This document shows positions 27,052 to 35,485 of a stretch of 64,000 nucleotides of DNA, piece after piece. Position 1 is the first letter of the stretch. Every line of letters starts with the position of its first letter. The DNA is taken from contig OZ245818.1 in assembly GCA_965228435.1 (NCBI GenBank), positions 4,898,001 to 4,962,000 on the forward strand. Direction: 5' to 3'. This stretch comes from Hoeflea_A sp965228435. GTDB lineage: Bacteria > Pseudomonadota > Alphaproteobacteria > Rhizobiales > Rhizobiaceae. The position numbers and the translations under genes were made by a program. Under the pieces are notes generated by a model. The model had not been told where the DNA came from. It was given only the letters and a program-made list of their open reading frames with translations, and searched no databases.

Positions 27052-27642
27052 TCAGCTTTGGCTCGCCTCCGTGCTGTAGTACCCGATCACGTCGCCGTCG
27101 GTCGTAACACCGAGACCGTTGAGCAGGCGGTTGGCATAGTTGAAATAACAGACGATCTGGTTGGCTTCGAGGATCTCGCCATCATCGAGGCCAGCATCGC
27201 GAAGGCGATCCACGTCGGATTTTTCCATGCGGCCGGGGTCGATCGTCAGCTTTTCCGCATAGCGCAGAAGCGCCAGTTCGCGCCCGTCGAAGGCATCCTG
27301 CGGCCGGCGTATCTGGAGTGCCGCTTCGATCGCATCGGCGCGCTCGCCATTGCCGATCAGATGCCGGGCATTGGCCCAATGGTTGGCATAGGAGTAGGGG
27401 CAGTCATTGAGAATGGAGACATAGGAGCTGACTGTCTCCTGCAGCCATCCGGGCAAGGTGTTGGCGTCATCGTGCAGAGCAGCGCGGTAAATCGCGACAT
27501 GTCCCCTCATCGTGCTCGGACGAAGCGAATGCACCCGCATGACATTGTCGACGGTCCCGTGCGGTGTTCGAGCCAATTCAAGAGCTCCCAGCAGCTCCTG
27601 ACCGGCCTCTTCGTCGGTGACCATTCTGATCCAGGCACTCAT
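27052..27642 (-). CDS. AhpD-like carboxymuconolactone decarboxylase family protein
   Basis: 196-residue all-helical protein of the CMD/AhpD fold. The core reads SSYVSILNDCPYSYANHW; the second cysteine of the classic ExxCxxCxxxH motif is replaced (CPYS), leaving one cysteine and the His, so disulfide-peroxidase activity is doubtful. Flanking helices (LRPSTMRGHVAIYRAAL; ALLRYAEKLTIDPGRM) match peroxidase-related family members. First gene of the minus-strand operon with XRE-cupin, reductase and NicX-like genes; start ATG at 27642 with GGAG 5 bases upstream. Confidence 0.82.
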   Translation of the reverse strand: MSAWIRMVTDEEAGQELLGALELARTPHGTVDNVMRVHSLRPSTMRGHVAIYRAALHDDANTLPGWLQETVSSYVSILNDCPYSYANHWANARHLIGNGERADAIEAALQIRRPQDAFDGRELALLRYAEKLTIDPGRMEKSDVDRLRDAGLDDGEILEANQIVCYFNYANRLLNGLGVTTDGDVIGYYSTEASQS

Positions 27643-27853
27643 TGCATCTCCACGGCTCTTCTTCTGCTTGTTTAAGTCAGCGTGATGAATAGATCAAAAG
27701 GTTGTTCCTTATGCAATATATTTATTATCTTGAAATTTGTTCGGCCTGCGCCTAACGTTATGATGTTTCTGCGCATTTCAACAATTGTCCGCTTCTGGAC
27801 GGCGCCAATTCACATCAGACCGAACGGCGCGGAAAGGATGGAGGGTTTGTCGC

Positions 27854-28894
27854 ATGTTTTTGAGGAATTGCTGGTATGTCGCCGGCTGGAGCAAGGATTA
27901 CGACCGATCGCTGAAGGCCGAAAGGCTGCTGGGTGAAGACATCGTCATCTACCGGACGGAAGTGGGTGATCCGGTCGCTCTCGAAGATGCTTGCCCTCAC
28001 CGCAAATTGCCGCTGTCGAAAGGACGTCTGCAGGGCGATGCCGTCGAATGCGGATACCACGGTCTGACTTTTGATTGCCGCGGAGCCTGTGTCGCCGCAC
28101 CGACACAGCCCGACATGATTCCGCACCGGGCAAGAGTCCATTCCTATCCGGTTGTTGACCGCTATCGCCTGTTGTGGATCTGGATGGGCGATCCGGAAAA
28201 GGCCGACCCAGACACGATTTTTCCCATCGAGAATTACGATGATCCAGCCTGGGGCGCCACGGATGGCGGCGAGTTGCAGATCAACTGCAACTACCTTTGG
28301 ATCGTCGACAATCTGCTCGATCCAAGCCATGTCGCCTGGGTGCACGTTACGTCCTTTGCGGGTGCGGGCACGGATGGCACGCCGCTTGATGTCGAAAAGA
28401 CCGAGCGGGGCGTCATCGTTTCTCGCTGGATTTATGATCAGCCGCCGTCGCCTTACTATGCGGACCTCTTAAAGTTCGGCGGTAACTGCGATCGACTGCA
28501 GCATTACGAGATGTGCTTTCCGGCGGTCGCACTCAACATGTCCGTCTACACGCCGGTGGGGACCGGGGGACCGGGCCAACCGCCGGTCGACCTTACCTAC
28601 ATCAATATCTCCTATAACTTCATGACGCCGATCGACGAGGACCGCAGCAAATACATCTGGTTTCAGCATCGCAACACCGATCCCAATGATCGGGCGATTT
28701 CGGAAAAGATGAACGCCGGTGCCGTTATGGCCTTCAATGAGGATCGTGAGATTCTCGAGGAGGTCCACAGGGGCATGAAACACAAGCGGACCCCGAGCAT
28801 CGATCTTGGTTTGGACGCAGGCGCCAAACTGTTCCGGCGAGCGCTTGAAACTCGGATCGCCGAAGAGACTGTCCCTGCAAGCAGCAACGCCTGA
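27854..28894 (+). CDS. Rieske non-heme iron oxygenase, VanA-like
   Basis: 346-residue oxygenase alpha-type subunit. The Rieske [2Fe-2S] motif is CPHRKLPLSKGRL ... CGYHG (CxH then CxxH) at about residues 47-67. The mononuclear iron site is in DNLLDPSHVAWVH. Size and N-terminus (MFLRNCWYVAGWSKD) match vanillate O-demethylase/aromatic demethylase oxygenases, which act on methoxy or N-methyl groups. I chose ATG 27854 (GGAGGG 8 bases upstream). It is divergent from the CMD-XRE-reductase-NicX operon across 211 bases; the reductase there is the likely electron donor. Substrate unknown. Confidence 0.92.
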   Translation: MFLRNCWYVAGWSKDYDRSLKAERLLGEDIVIYRTEVGDPVALEDACPHRKLPLSKGRLQGDAVECGYHGLTFDCRGACVAAPTQPDMIPHRARVHSYPVVDRYRLLWIWMGDPEKADPDTIFPIENYDDPAWGATDGGELQINCNYLWIVDNLLDPSHVAWVHVTSFAGAGTDGTPLDVEKTERGVIVSRWIYDQPPSPYYADLLKFGGNCDRLQHYEMCFPAVALNMSVYTPVGTGGPGQPPVDLTYINISYNFMTPIDEDRSKYIWFQHRNTDPNDRAISEKMNAGAVMAFNEDREILEEVHRGMKHKRTPSIDLGLDAGAKLFRRALETRIAEETVPASSNA

Positions 28895-29066
28895 TAAGCC
28901 TGAGCTAAAACCTGAGATCGCCCCGCTCGTGATCCCGTCGGCGGCGGCCAAGGTATTTCTTGGCGTCATTTATGTGCGGAGCATCGGCGAGCTCACACCA
29001 AAAATTTCTCGGAACCCGGCTGCTTTCAGCTGGCTCACAACACGATGCGATTTTTTGAATGAGATT

Positions 29067-29102
29067 TATGAATGTTCCGGCAGAGCTGCCGGAACATTCA
29101 TA
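29067..29102. terminator. Perfect 17-bp inverted repeat, likely bidirectional terminator
   Basis: TATGAATGTTCCGGCAG at 29067-29083 and its exact complement at 29086-29102 are separated by 2 bases. It lies between the convergent Rieske gene and the binding-protein gene (stop at 29118). Neither side has a T-tract, so it may work weakly as a terminator or as an RNA-stabilising hairpin; a protein-binding site is also possible. The rest of 28895-29117 holds nothing I can identify. Confidence 0.55.
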
Positions 29103-29117
29103 CCTTGCATGGAATCC

Positions 29118-29888
29118 CTACAGACCCCAATTGGCTTTCGTTTGGTCAAAGAAGCCTTGTGCCGTCTTCAGCTTGATCCAGTTGTTCACGTAATTGATCC
29201 AGACGTTGTCATCCTGGGGAAGCAGCATTGCAACCAGAGACGGCTCCCGCGGTCCAGCGTCGGGAACGCGAACGACTCCAAACTTTTCAGCAAGAGTAGC
29301 ACCTTCGACGTTGGATGTGATGAATACATCGGCCCGGCCGGCCAGAACCTCCTGAAAACCGCGAGCTGGCGCTTCAACGACTTTGATGTCCGCGTTGGGG
29401 AACCAATCGCGAACGAGTTTCTCAAACGTCGTACCGAGCGTTGTTGCGACTTTCACGTTGGGCTGGTTGATGGACTCGTAGCCTGAAAAATTGCCCGCCT
29501 TGTCTTTGGTCGTGAACGGAAAGATCTCCACGGCAAGGTAGCTGTCCGAGAAGCCGGCTACCTTCATTCTTGCGGGAGAAATCGAAGCTGATCCCGTCAT
29601 GTGATACTTGCCGGCCACAACGCCGTTGACCAGTGTCTTCCAGTCCGTGGGGACGAACTCCAGCTCGACGCCAAGATCGTCGGCAAGCTGTTTCATGACG
29701 TCAATATCGAAACCCTTGTAACTGTTCGTCGCCGGATCGCGCACGCTCATCGGGTTCCAGTCACCAGTGGTGCCGACTTTCAGCACTCCTTGATCAAGTA
29801 TCTCGTTGAGTGCGGATTGAGCCTGCGCGCTCGTCGAAATTGCGAGCGCCGCCACGGCCAAGGCGACGGCTTTCAATATGCGTTTCAC
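29118..29888 (-). CDS. Amino-acid-type ABC transporter, periplasmic binding protein (family 3)
   Basis: 256-residue solute-binding protein with a signal peptide (MKRILKAVALAVAALAIS, cleavage after AQA). GVLKVGTTGDWNPMSV and SYKGFDIDVMKQLADDLGV are family 3 signatures. The sequence pattern leans to the cyclohexadienyl-dehydratase-like subset of these proteins, but the ABC genes next door argue for transport. It starts with GTG at 29888 behind GAGGAG. It is divergent from the ATPase/permease genes across 147 bases. Ligand is probably a polar or aromatic amino acid or derivative. Confidence 0.88.
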   Translation of the reverse strand: MKRILKAVALAVAALAISTSAQAQSALNEILDQGVLKVGTTGDWNPMSVRDPATNSYKGFDIDVMKQLADDLGVELEFVPTDWKTLVNGVVAGKYHMTGSASISPARMKVAGFSDSYLAVEIFPFTTKDKAGNFSGYESINQPNVKVATTLGTTFEKLVRDWFPNADIKVVEAPARGFQEVLAGRADVFITSNVEGATLAEKFGVVRVPDAGPREPSLVAMLLPQDDNVWINYVNNWIKLKTAQGFFDQTKANWGL

Positions 29889-30035
29889 TTCTTGGTTCTC
29901 CTCATGCTTAGGGCGCTATCATGTCACCTTCATTTAATTTACGTTTGCATCATTGTTGATTGTAGACTTATTCTCAATAAAAAAGTTTACCACCACGAAA
30001 GTAGGGGGAGCCAAATTCCAGAGGGAGACAGCCCA

Positions 30036-30779
30036 ATGACGAACGCCGCGATCGAGATGATCGGCGTGAACAAGTGGTTCGGTGACTTTCATGTTTTGCG
30101 GAACATTGATCTCAAGGTCGAATCCGGCGAAAGGGTCGTGATTTGCGGACCTTCGGGGTCCGGCAAGTCAACAGTCGTTCGGTGCATCAACCGCTTGGAG
30201 GAGCATCAGGAGGGGACGATTCGGGTTGACGGCATCGAGCTTACCAACGATCCCAATTCGGTAGCGGCGATCCGCTCAGAGGTTGGAATGGTGTTCCAAC
30301 AATTCAATCTCTTCCCGCACCTGACGGTCTTGGAGAACCTGACGCTCGGTCCGCAGAAGGCGCGCGGCCTGTCGCGCAGCGATGCCGAGGCCAAGGCAAT
30401 GCGGTATCTTGAACGGGTGCACATTCCAGATCAGGCGCAAAAGCGACCGGGCCAACTTTCCGGTGGTCAACAGCAACGCGTTGCCATCGCGCGCTCGCTG
30501 TGCATGGAGCCCAAGGTTCTTTTGTTTGACGAACCGACCTCAGCGCTCGATCCAGAGATGATCTCCGAAGTCCTCGATGTGATGGTGGAACTGGCGGAAG
30601 AAGGCATGACGATGATCGTGGTCACACACGAGATGGGTTTTGCCCGCAAGGTGGCCAACAACATGATCTTCATGGATGCCGGCGAGATTGTTGAGCAAGG
30701 ACCGCCCGAGGAGTTTTTTGGATCACCGCGATCTGAGAGATGCAAGAAATTCCTGTCACAGATTCTCCACCACTCGTGA
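30036..30779 (+). CDS. Amino-acid ABC transporter ATP-binding protein (GlnQ/HisP type)
   Basis: 247-residue ATPase with Walker A GPSGSGKST, signature LSGGQQQRVAIARSL, Walker B VLLFDEPTSALDPE and the VTHEMGFARKVA switch typical of polar amino acid importers. Start ATG at 30036 behind GAGGGAG; the frame upstream of it is noise. It pairs with the single permease gene directly downstream and the divergent binding protein. Confidence 0.93.
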   Translation: MTNAAIEMIGVNKWFGDFHVLRNIDLKVESGERVVICGPSGSGKSTVVRCINRLEEHQEGTIRVDGIELTNDPNSVAAIRSEVGMVFQQFNLFPHLTVLENLTLGPQKARGLSRSDAEAKAMRYLERVHIPDQAQKRPGQLSGGQQQRVAIARSLCMEPKVLLFDEPTSALDPEMISEVLDVMVELAEEGMTMIVVTHEMGFARKVANNMIFMDAGEIVEQGPPEEFFGSPRSERCKKFLSQILHHS

Positions 30780-30787
30780 AACATCCG

Positions 30788-31549
30788 ATGAAGAAAATTT
30801 CGCTTGCGCTTTTGCTGTTTCTGCCGCTGTCGGGTTGTGCCAGTTCGTCAACCTGGGGCTGGTATGTCATCGATCCCACCACGGCCACCGGATGGACGAA
30901 TGTAAAGTTCCTCATCTCGGGTATGGGCTCAACCATCGCGATTTCGATCATCGCGGCGGTTATCTCGATTCTCCTCGGTCTTGTCGTCGCACTTCCCGGT
31001 CTGTCGGATCGGTGGGGCTTTCGGATGATCAACCGGGTGTACGTTGAGTTCATCCGATCCATCCCTCTTCTGCCGATGTTGTTTTGGGTGTTCTACGGGT
31101 TGCCCATCGTTTTTCGGGAAATGGGTCTCAATATTCCCATCGACCCGTTCTGGGGTGCGATCATTACGCTGGCGCTCTCCGACAGCGCCTTTACCGCAGA
31201 AATCTACCGGGCCGGGATACAGTCGATCGCCAAGGGGCAATCAGAAGCAGCCCGAACCATTGGTCTCAACTATTTTCAGACCATGCGGTACGTCATTCTT
31301 CCGCAGGCGATCCGACGCATCCTGCCCCCTCTGGCCAATCAGTTCATCTACATCGTCAAGATGAGCGCCTTTGCATCAGTGATCGGAATGCAGGAGCTTA
31401 CGCGACGGGCCAATGAATTGGTCGTGACGGAATACCGACCGCTGGAGATCTACACGTTATTGGTGTTCGAGTATCTGATACTCGTGTTGGTGATCAGCGC
31501 TGGTGTCCGGTGGCTGGAGCGTCGAATGGGGTCTGACGAACGCATCTGA
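30788..31549 (+). CDS. Amino-acid ABC transporter permease (HisMQ type)
   Basis: 253-residue membrane protein. The N-terminus looks like a lipoprotein signal (KKISLALLLFLPLSGCASS) preceding the permease core; this is seen in some alphaproteobacterial members and probably forms the first helix. The EAA motif is QSEAARTIGLNYFQTMRYV. Only one permease gene is present, so the channel is likely a homodimer. Start is either ATG 30788 or the GTG at 30776 that overlaps the ATPase stop (GTGA), which would couple translation. Confidence 0.9.
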   Translation: MKKISLALLLFLPLSGCASSSTWGWYVIDPTTATGWTNVKFLISGMGSTIAISIIAAVISILLGLVVALPGLSDRWGFRMINRVYVEFIRSIPLLPMLFWVFYGLPIVFREMGLNIPIDPFWGAIITLALSDSAFTAEIYRAGIQSIAKGQSEAARTIGLNYFQTMRYVILPQAIRRILPPLANQFIYIVKMSAFASVIGMQELTRRANELVVTEYRPLEIYTLLVFEYLILVLVISAGVRWLERRMGSDERI

Positions 31550-31612
31550 GCTGGCGGTCAATGACCGGGCCCACGAGACGACCATTCTGAATGGAATGGT
31601 TGCGCATAGGTC

Positions 31613-32992
31613 CTACAGATCGAAAATCTTCCCCGGGTTCATTATGTTCTTCGGATCAATGGCGCGTTTGATCGTCCGCATCAAGTTCAGTGCCGATCCA
31701 TGCTCTTCTTGCAGATAGGCTTTTTTTCCCAGTCCGACACCGTGTTCTCCCGTTGCTGTCCCGTGCATCTCGATAGCCATTTGCACAAGAGTTTTGTTGA
31801 CATGACGAGCACGGGTGAACTCCTCGGGATCATCCGGATCGAACAACAGAACCAGATGAAAATTCCCGTCTCCCACGTGGCCGATCAGCGGTGCGGTGAT
31901 CCGCTGCTCTTCAATAACGCTGCTTATTTTGCGTATGCACTCAGGCAGTCGTGAAATAGGCACACACACATCTGTCGAGATGCCCTTCGAGCCTGGTCGC
32001 AACGCTCGCGCCGCAAAATAGGCCGAGTGCCGGGTACGCCAAATGGCGTTGTAGCCGTCACTGTTCTCCGATTGGTCAAAGCTCAAGACGTTGTGGTTTT
32101 CGGCCAGGGTTTCCAAAAGTGTCAGATCGTGTGCAACCGCAGGCTGGGATCCGGTCAGGTCAAAGAACAGCGTTGGCCATTCCGGCCAGTCGGTCCTGGA
32201 ATAGAGGTTTATTGCCTTCATCTGCAGGGCGTCAGCCAGTTCGATTCGGTTCGGCACCAATCCCATTTGCAGCGCCTCGACAACCATCTGCGCCGCCGTT
32301 TCAACCGAGTCAAAGCTGCACATGATCGCCTGAGCGGTATCAGGCAGGCCGAACAGCCGAAGTGTGAGTTCAGTGATCACGCCCAGCGTCCCTTCCGAGC
32401 CGATCATCAGCCGTGTGAGATCGTATCCTGAGGACGATTTGCGCGCCCGCCCGCCTGTGCTCACGATCTCTCCGTCGGGCAGCACCACCGTCATCGATAT
32501 CACCAAATCGCGCATCGAGCCGTAGCGGACCGTGGTCGTTCCCGATGCCCGCGTGGCGGCCATGCCGCCCAGTGTTGCATGGGCACCAAGGTCCACGGGG
32601 AAGAATAGCCCCGTTGCACGTAGCTCCTCGTTCAATTGCTGACGGGTAACCCCGCACTGAACCGTGCAATCCATATCTTCGGGTCGTACGGCAAGAACTG
32701 CGCTCATGCGCGTGGTGTCCAATGCGATGCCGCCCTGATGAGCCTGGACCTGTGCTTCTGCGCTCGAGCCGGCACCAAAGGGAATGACAGGTGCACCATA
32801 GCGGTGACAGACCGCAAGCACTTCGGAGATTTGTTCGGTGTCGTCTGCAAAGAATACGGCGTCGGGAGCAGCCGGTTCGTGCCAGGACTCACCATGAGAG
32901 TGGGCGTCACGCACCGTGCGAGACACCGAAAGATTGTCGGCGAACCGAGCGCGAAGGATTTCTATGGCAGCTTCTGTCCCGTGTGCGGCCAT
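31613..32992 (-). CDS. FAD-linked oxidase, GlcD/D-lactate dehydrogenase type
   Basis: 459-residue flavoenzyme of the VAO/PCMH family. The FAD domain has PVIPFGAGSSAEAQ, HATLGGMAATRASGT and IGSEGTLGVITELTLRL; the C-terminal cap ends with GEHGVGLGKKAYL and DPKNIMNPGKIFDL, as in D-lactate dehydrogenase (cytochrome) and glycolate oxidase GlcD. It oxidises a 2-hydroxy acid. Its ATG (32992) overlaps the stop of the aminotransferase gene (TGATG), so it is the last gene of the desaturase operon and may act on a hydroxy-acid intermediate of that pathway. Confidence 0.92.
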   Translation of the reverse strand: MAAHGTEAAIEILRARFADNLSVSRTVRDAHSHGESWHEPAAPDAVFFADDTEQISEVLAVCHRYGAPVIPFGAGSSAEAQVQAHQGGIALDTTRMSAVLAVRPEDMDCTVQCGVTRQQLNEELRATGLFFPVDLGAHATLGGMAATRASGTTTVRYGSMRDLVISMTVVLPDGEIVSTGGRARKSSSGYDLTRLMIGSEGTLGVITELTLRLFGLPDTAQAIMCSFDSVETAAQMVVEALQMGLVPNRIELADALQMKAINLYSRTDWPEWPTLFFDLTGSQPAVAHDLTLLETLAENHNVLSFDQSENSDGYNAIWRTRHSAYFAARALRPGSKGISTDVCVPISRLPECIRKISSVIEEQRITAPLIGHVGDGNFHLVLLFDPDDPEEFTRARHVNKTLVQMAIEMHGTATGEHGVGLGKKAYLQEEHGSALNLMRTIKRAIDPKNIMNPGKIFDL

Positions 32993-34071
32993 CACAGGTT
33001 CAGGAGCGCATGAACGCGTGCCATATCGCTCTCCCGTCCGACAGTCATGCGCAGCGCGGGCTCGCCTCGAACATCGGGCAGGGGGCGCACCAGAACTCCG
33101 CCTTCAGTCAAATTTGAGAAGGCGGTATTCAAAGCGTCCGATCCGTTTTTTCCAGGGCGAACAAGAATGAAATTTCCCTCGCATGGACCAACCTCCCATC
33201 CCGCCCCACGGAGGCGATCCGCGGTCAGGTCTCGCAGCCGCCGGATTTCGGCGACGCTCTGTTGCAGAAAGGCTTGATCTTCCAAAGCAGCCAATGCTGC
33301 AACCAAGGACAGACGCGGGATGGGAAAGGAGGGCAAGACCCGGCGCAACGGCGCTATGAGGTCAGGGTGTCCTGTCACCCAGCCAATTCGCATTCCGGCC
33401 AGTCCGTAGGCCTTTGAGAAGGTTCGCACCACGAGAACGTTGTTGCGTTCCTGAGCAAGCAACAGTCCTGCGTTTCCAAGATCACAGAACTCGACATAGG
33501 CCTCGTCCAGAACCAGGAGAATATCGGGGCGCAGTTTGTCTCGCAGGTTTCGGATGCTCTCGATTGGTAGAAGCCTGCCGGAGGGATTGCCCGGATTGTC
33601 AACAAGGACAGCCGTGGTCTCGGGCGTGACTGCCGCCAACATCTGCTCGATGGCATCTCCTTCGCGTGAGACTTTGGTCAGCTTTGCCCCGGCCATCAGG
33701 GAATAGTTGAGGTATTTCGGGAACCCGTCCTCGTAGCTCAGCGTTTCGCTTTTCGATTCGACGTAGCTTTGCAAAATCGTAGGCAGCATCAACTCACCGC
33801 CGCCCATCGACAGAACAGAATTCGGGCCAAGGCGGTGGTGAGCCATCAGCGCCGAATTAAGCGTTCGTGCTTCAACGGCTGGGTAATACTGGAGGTTTTC
33901 CCGGGCCAGTTCCGCCTGAATCGCTGCATAGACTTTGGGCGAGGGGCCGAACAGATTTTCATTCGAATTGAGTTTAATTTCATTCGCCGCCGAGTCGGGA
34001 AGGTCATTTCCCGGGTAGCTAGGTATCGCCAAAACGTCGTCCCGCACGGTTGGATATTCGGCAATGCTCAT
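32992..34071 (-). CDS. HisC-like pyridoxal-phosphate aminotransferase
   Basis: 359-residue class I/II aminotransferase resembling histidinol-phosphate aminotransferase. Key segments: IKLNSNENLFGPSP, DNPGNPSGRLLP, LDEAYVEF, the PLP lysine in TFSKAYGLAGMRIGW, and LVRPLPD near the C-terminus. Since it sits in a catabolic operon rather than with his genes, it probably transaminates an imported amino acid. Terminal TGATG overlap with the FAD oxidase gene. Confidence 0.92.
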   Translation of the reverse strand: MSIAEYPTVRDDVLAIPSYPGNDLPDSAANEIKLNSNENLFGPSPKVYAAIQAELARENLQYYPAVEARTLNSALMAHHRLGPNSVLSMGGGELMLPTILQSYVESKSETLSYEDGFPKYLNYSLMAGAKLTKVSREGDAIEQMLAAVTPETTAVLVDNPGNPSGRLLPIESIRNLRDKLRPDILLVLDEAYVEFCDLGNAGLLLAQERNNVLVVRTFSKAYGLAGMRIGWVTGHPDLIAPLRRVLPSFPIPRLSLVAALAALEDQAFLQQSVAEIRRLRDLTADRLRGAGWEVGPCEGNFILVRPGKNGSDALNTAFSNLTEGGVLVRPLPDVRGEPALRMTVGRESDMARVHALLNL

Positions 34072-34132
34072 GTCATCGTGTCCTCGTTCTCCGAGAAGAT
34101 TACCATGGGTCGACCTCGGCGGTGGCTTAAGA

Positions 34133-34450
34133 CTAGATCAATATCTGCACCATGTCGTTCAAGACCCGGGATTGCAGCATGCGCAGTTTCACGCGCGCCG
34201 GGGCGGCGACCGCTTCACCCGATCTGGCGTCGAACAGACCCTGATGCAGCGGGCATTCGATGTGCGTGCCGTTGAAGTACCCATCACACAGATTTGCCGC
34301 ACCATGGGTGCAGCGAGCCATTGAAACCGTAATGCCATCAACCGTGTCAAAGACCGCCAATTCACGGTGGCCGAACAAAACCGGCGTCGCATCACCGCGA
34401 AAAAGTTCGGATACGGCGATCAAGTCATGCCACGTCTTTTCGCGAGTCAT
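34133..34450 (-). CDS. Rieske-type [2Fe-2S] ferredoxin
   Basis: 105-residue Rieske ferredoxin with CTHGAANLCDG and CPLHQGLFD, the two CxH/CxxH ligand pairs. It is the usual electron carrier partner for an oxygenase. Its ATG overlaps the stop of the desaturase gene upstream (TGATG), strongly suggesting it feeds electrons to that membrane di-iron enzyme. No reductase is encoded in this operon; the one at 25166 is the nearest candidate. Confidence 0.92.
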   Translation of the reverse strand: MTREKTWHDLIAVSELFRGDATPVLFGHRELAVFDTVDGITVSMARCTHGAANLCDGYFNGTHIECPLHQGLFDARSGEAVAAPARVKLRMLQSRVLNDMVQILI

Positions 34451-35418
34451 CAATCCACGCCCATCGTGATCGTATCGGCACGTGCCCTTCGACCTGTCAG
34501 TTGGCTCAGGATGTCAATATGCGCGCCCAGATAGCCACGTTCCTCCACCGAAATGATGTCCTTGATCTTTTCGTGAAGCTCAGGCAGTGCGTGGAACGGA
34601 ACCGACGAGGCGTAGTGATGCTCCGCATGGTAATTCATGTTCCAGCACAGGAACTGCATTGGCCGCGTCACATAGTTGGTTCGGGTGTTTTCCCCCATGT
34701 CCCGCACGTTGGGCTTGCCGACATGTTCCGTCATTCGGATAAACCGCATGACCGGCTCACCCAGAATAACCGGTAACCACCAATACCAAAGCGGTGCCCA
34801 CCAGTTCAGTGTGAAGCAAATAGCGAGAATGGCCACGTAAGCCAGGACCATCAGCCGCGCTTCCCAAAAGATGGTTTTCTGTTCAGTCTTGGGGATGAAA
34901 CGCTCTTCCTCTGCGGTTAGCCGTCCCATCATGTGCCGGGCCAGTTCTGTGAATTTGGTTTTCCAATAGGGTATTGAGCTCAGGTACCAGAAATAACCCA
35001 ACAGGGTTTTGGGCAAAGCGATCAATTCCGGATCATCTCCGCGCAGCTGTGTGTAGGTGTGGTGATCACAATGTTCATACCGGAAATGCCGGTTCGGCAG
35101 CATGATGATGAAACCGCACACATTTCCGACAACATCGTTGAGCCAACGCGTCTTGAACACCGTGTAGTGGCAACATTCGTGCTGCAAAGAAAAATGATGA
35201 ACCAGGACGACACCATGTACAAACATGGCGGGCCAGACCCAGAGCGTCTCCATCGCGGCGTAAATCAGATAGCCGGTGACCGCGAGCGTGGCGACCCACA
35301 CAGCCAGGTGCATGAATGCCGGTCCATTCGACCGGTGCATAAGTTGCTTGAGTTCCGTGCGGGAAATGACCCCGTCATTCAGCGCCTGCGTTATCGGGGT
35401 GAGGACTTCCGACGACAA
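34450..35418 (-). CDS. Membrane di-iron desaturase/hydroxylase (fatty acid desaturase family)
   Basis: About 322 residues with the three His boxes of membrane di-iron enzymes: HECCH, HCDHH and HAEHH, plus four or so hydrophobic helices (HLAVWVATLAVTGYLIYAAM first). The iron is reduced by a ferredoxin, here the adjacent Rieske protein. Members desaturate lipids but also hydroxylate small substrates; the aminotransferase, FAD oxidase and amino-acid transporter nearby favour a small molecule. There is no ATG start: I favour TTG at 35418, 5 bases after GGGAGG; another TTG in frame is at 35466 but without a site. Confidence 0.85.
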   Translation of the reverse strand: MSSEVLTPITQALNDGVISRTELKQLMHRSNGPAFMHLAVWVATLAVTGYLIYAAMETLWVWPAMFVHGVVLVHHFSLQHECCHYTVFKTRWLNDVVGNVCGFIIMLPNRHFRYEHCDHHTYTQLRGDDPELIALPKTLLGYFWYLSSIPYWKTKFTELARHMMGRLTAEEERFIPKTEQKTIFWEARLMVLAYVAILAICFTLNWWAPLWYWWLPVILGEPVMRFIRMTEHVGKPNVRDMGENTRTNYVTRPMQFLCWNMNYHAEHHYASSVPFHALPELHEKIKDIISVEERGYLGAHIDILSQLTGRRARADTITMGVD

Positions 35419-35464
35419 TGATGCCTCCCATCTGATCCGGGAGGAGATTATACTCTTGGTGCAC

Positions 35465-35485
35465 AAATGTCATCACATGACATTT
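35465..35485. repeat. Perfect 9-bp inverted repeat between regulator and desaturase genes
   Basis: AAATGTCAT, three bases, ATGACATTT. It starts in the stop codon of the XRE-cupin gene and precedes the desaturase ribosome binding site. No T-tract follows on either strand, so an operator is as likely as a terminator or attenuator. Confidence 0.6.
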
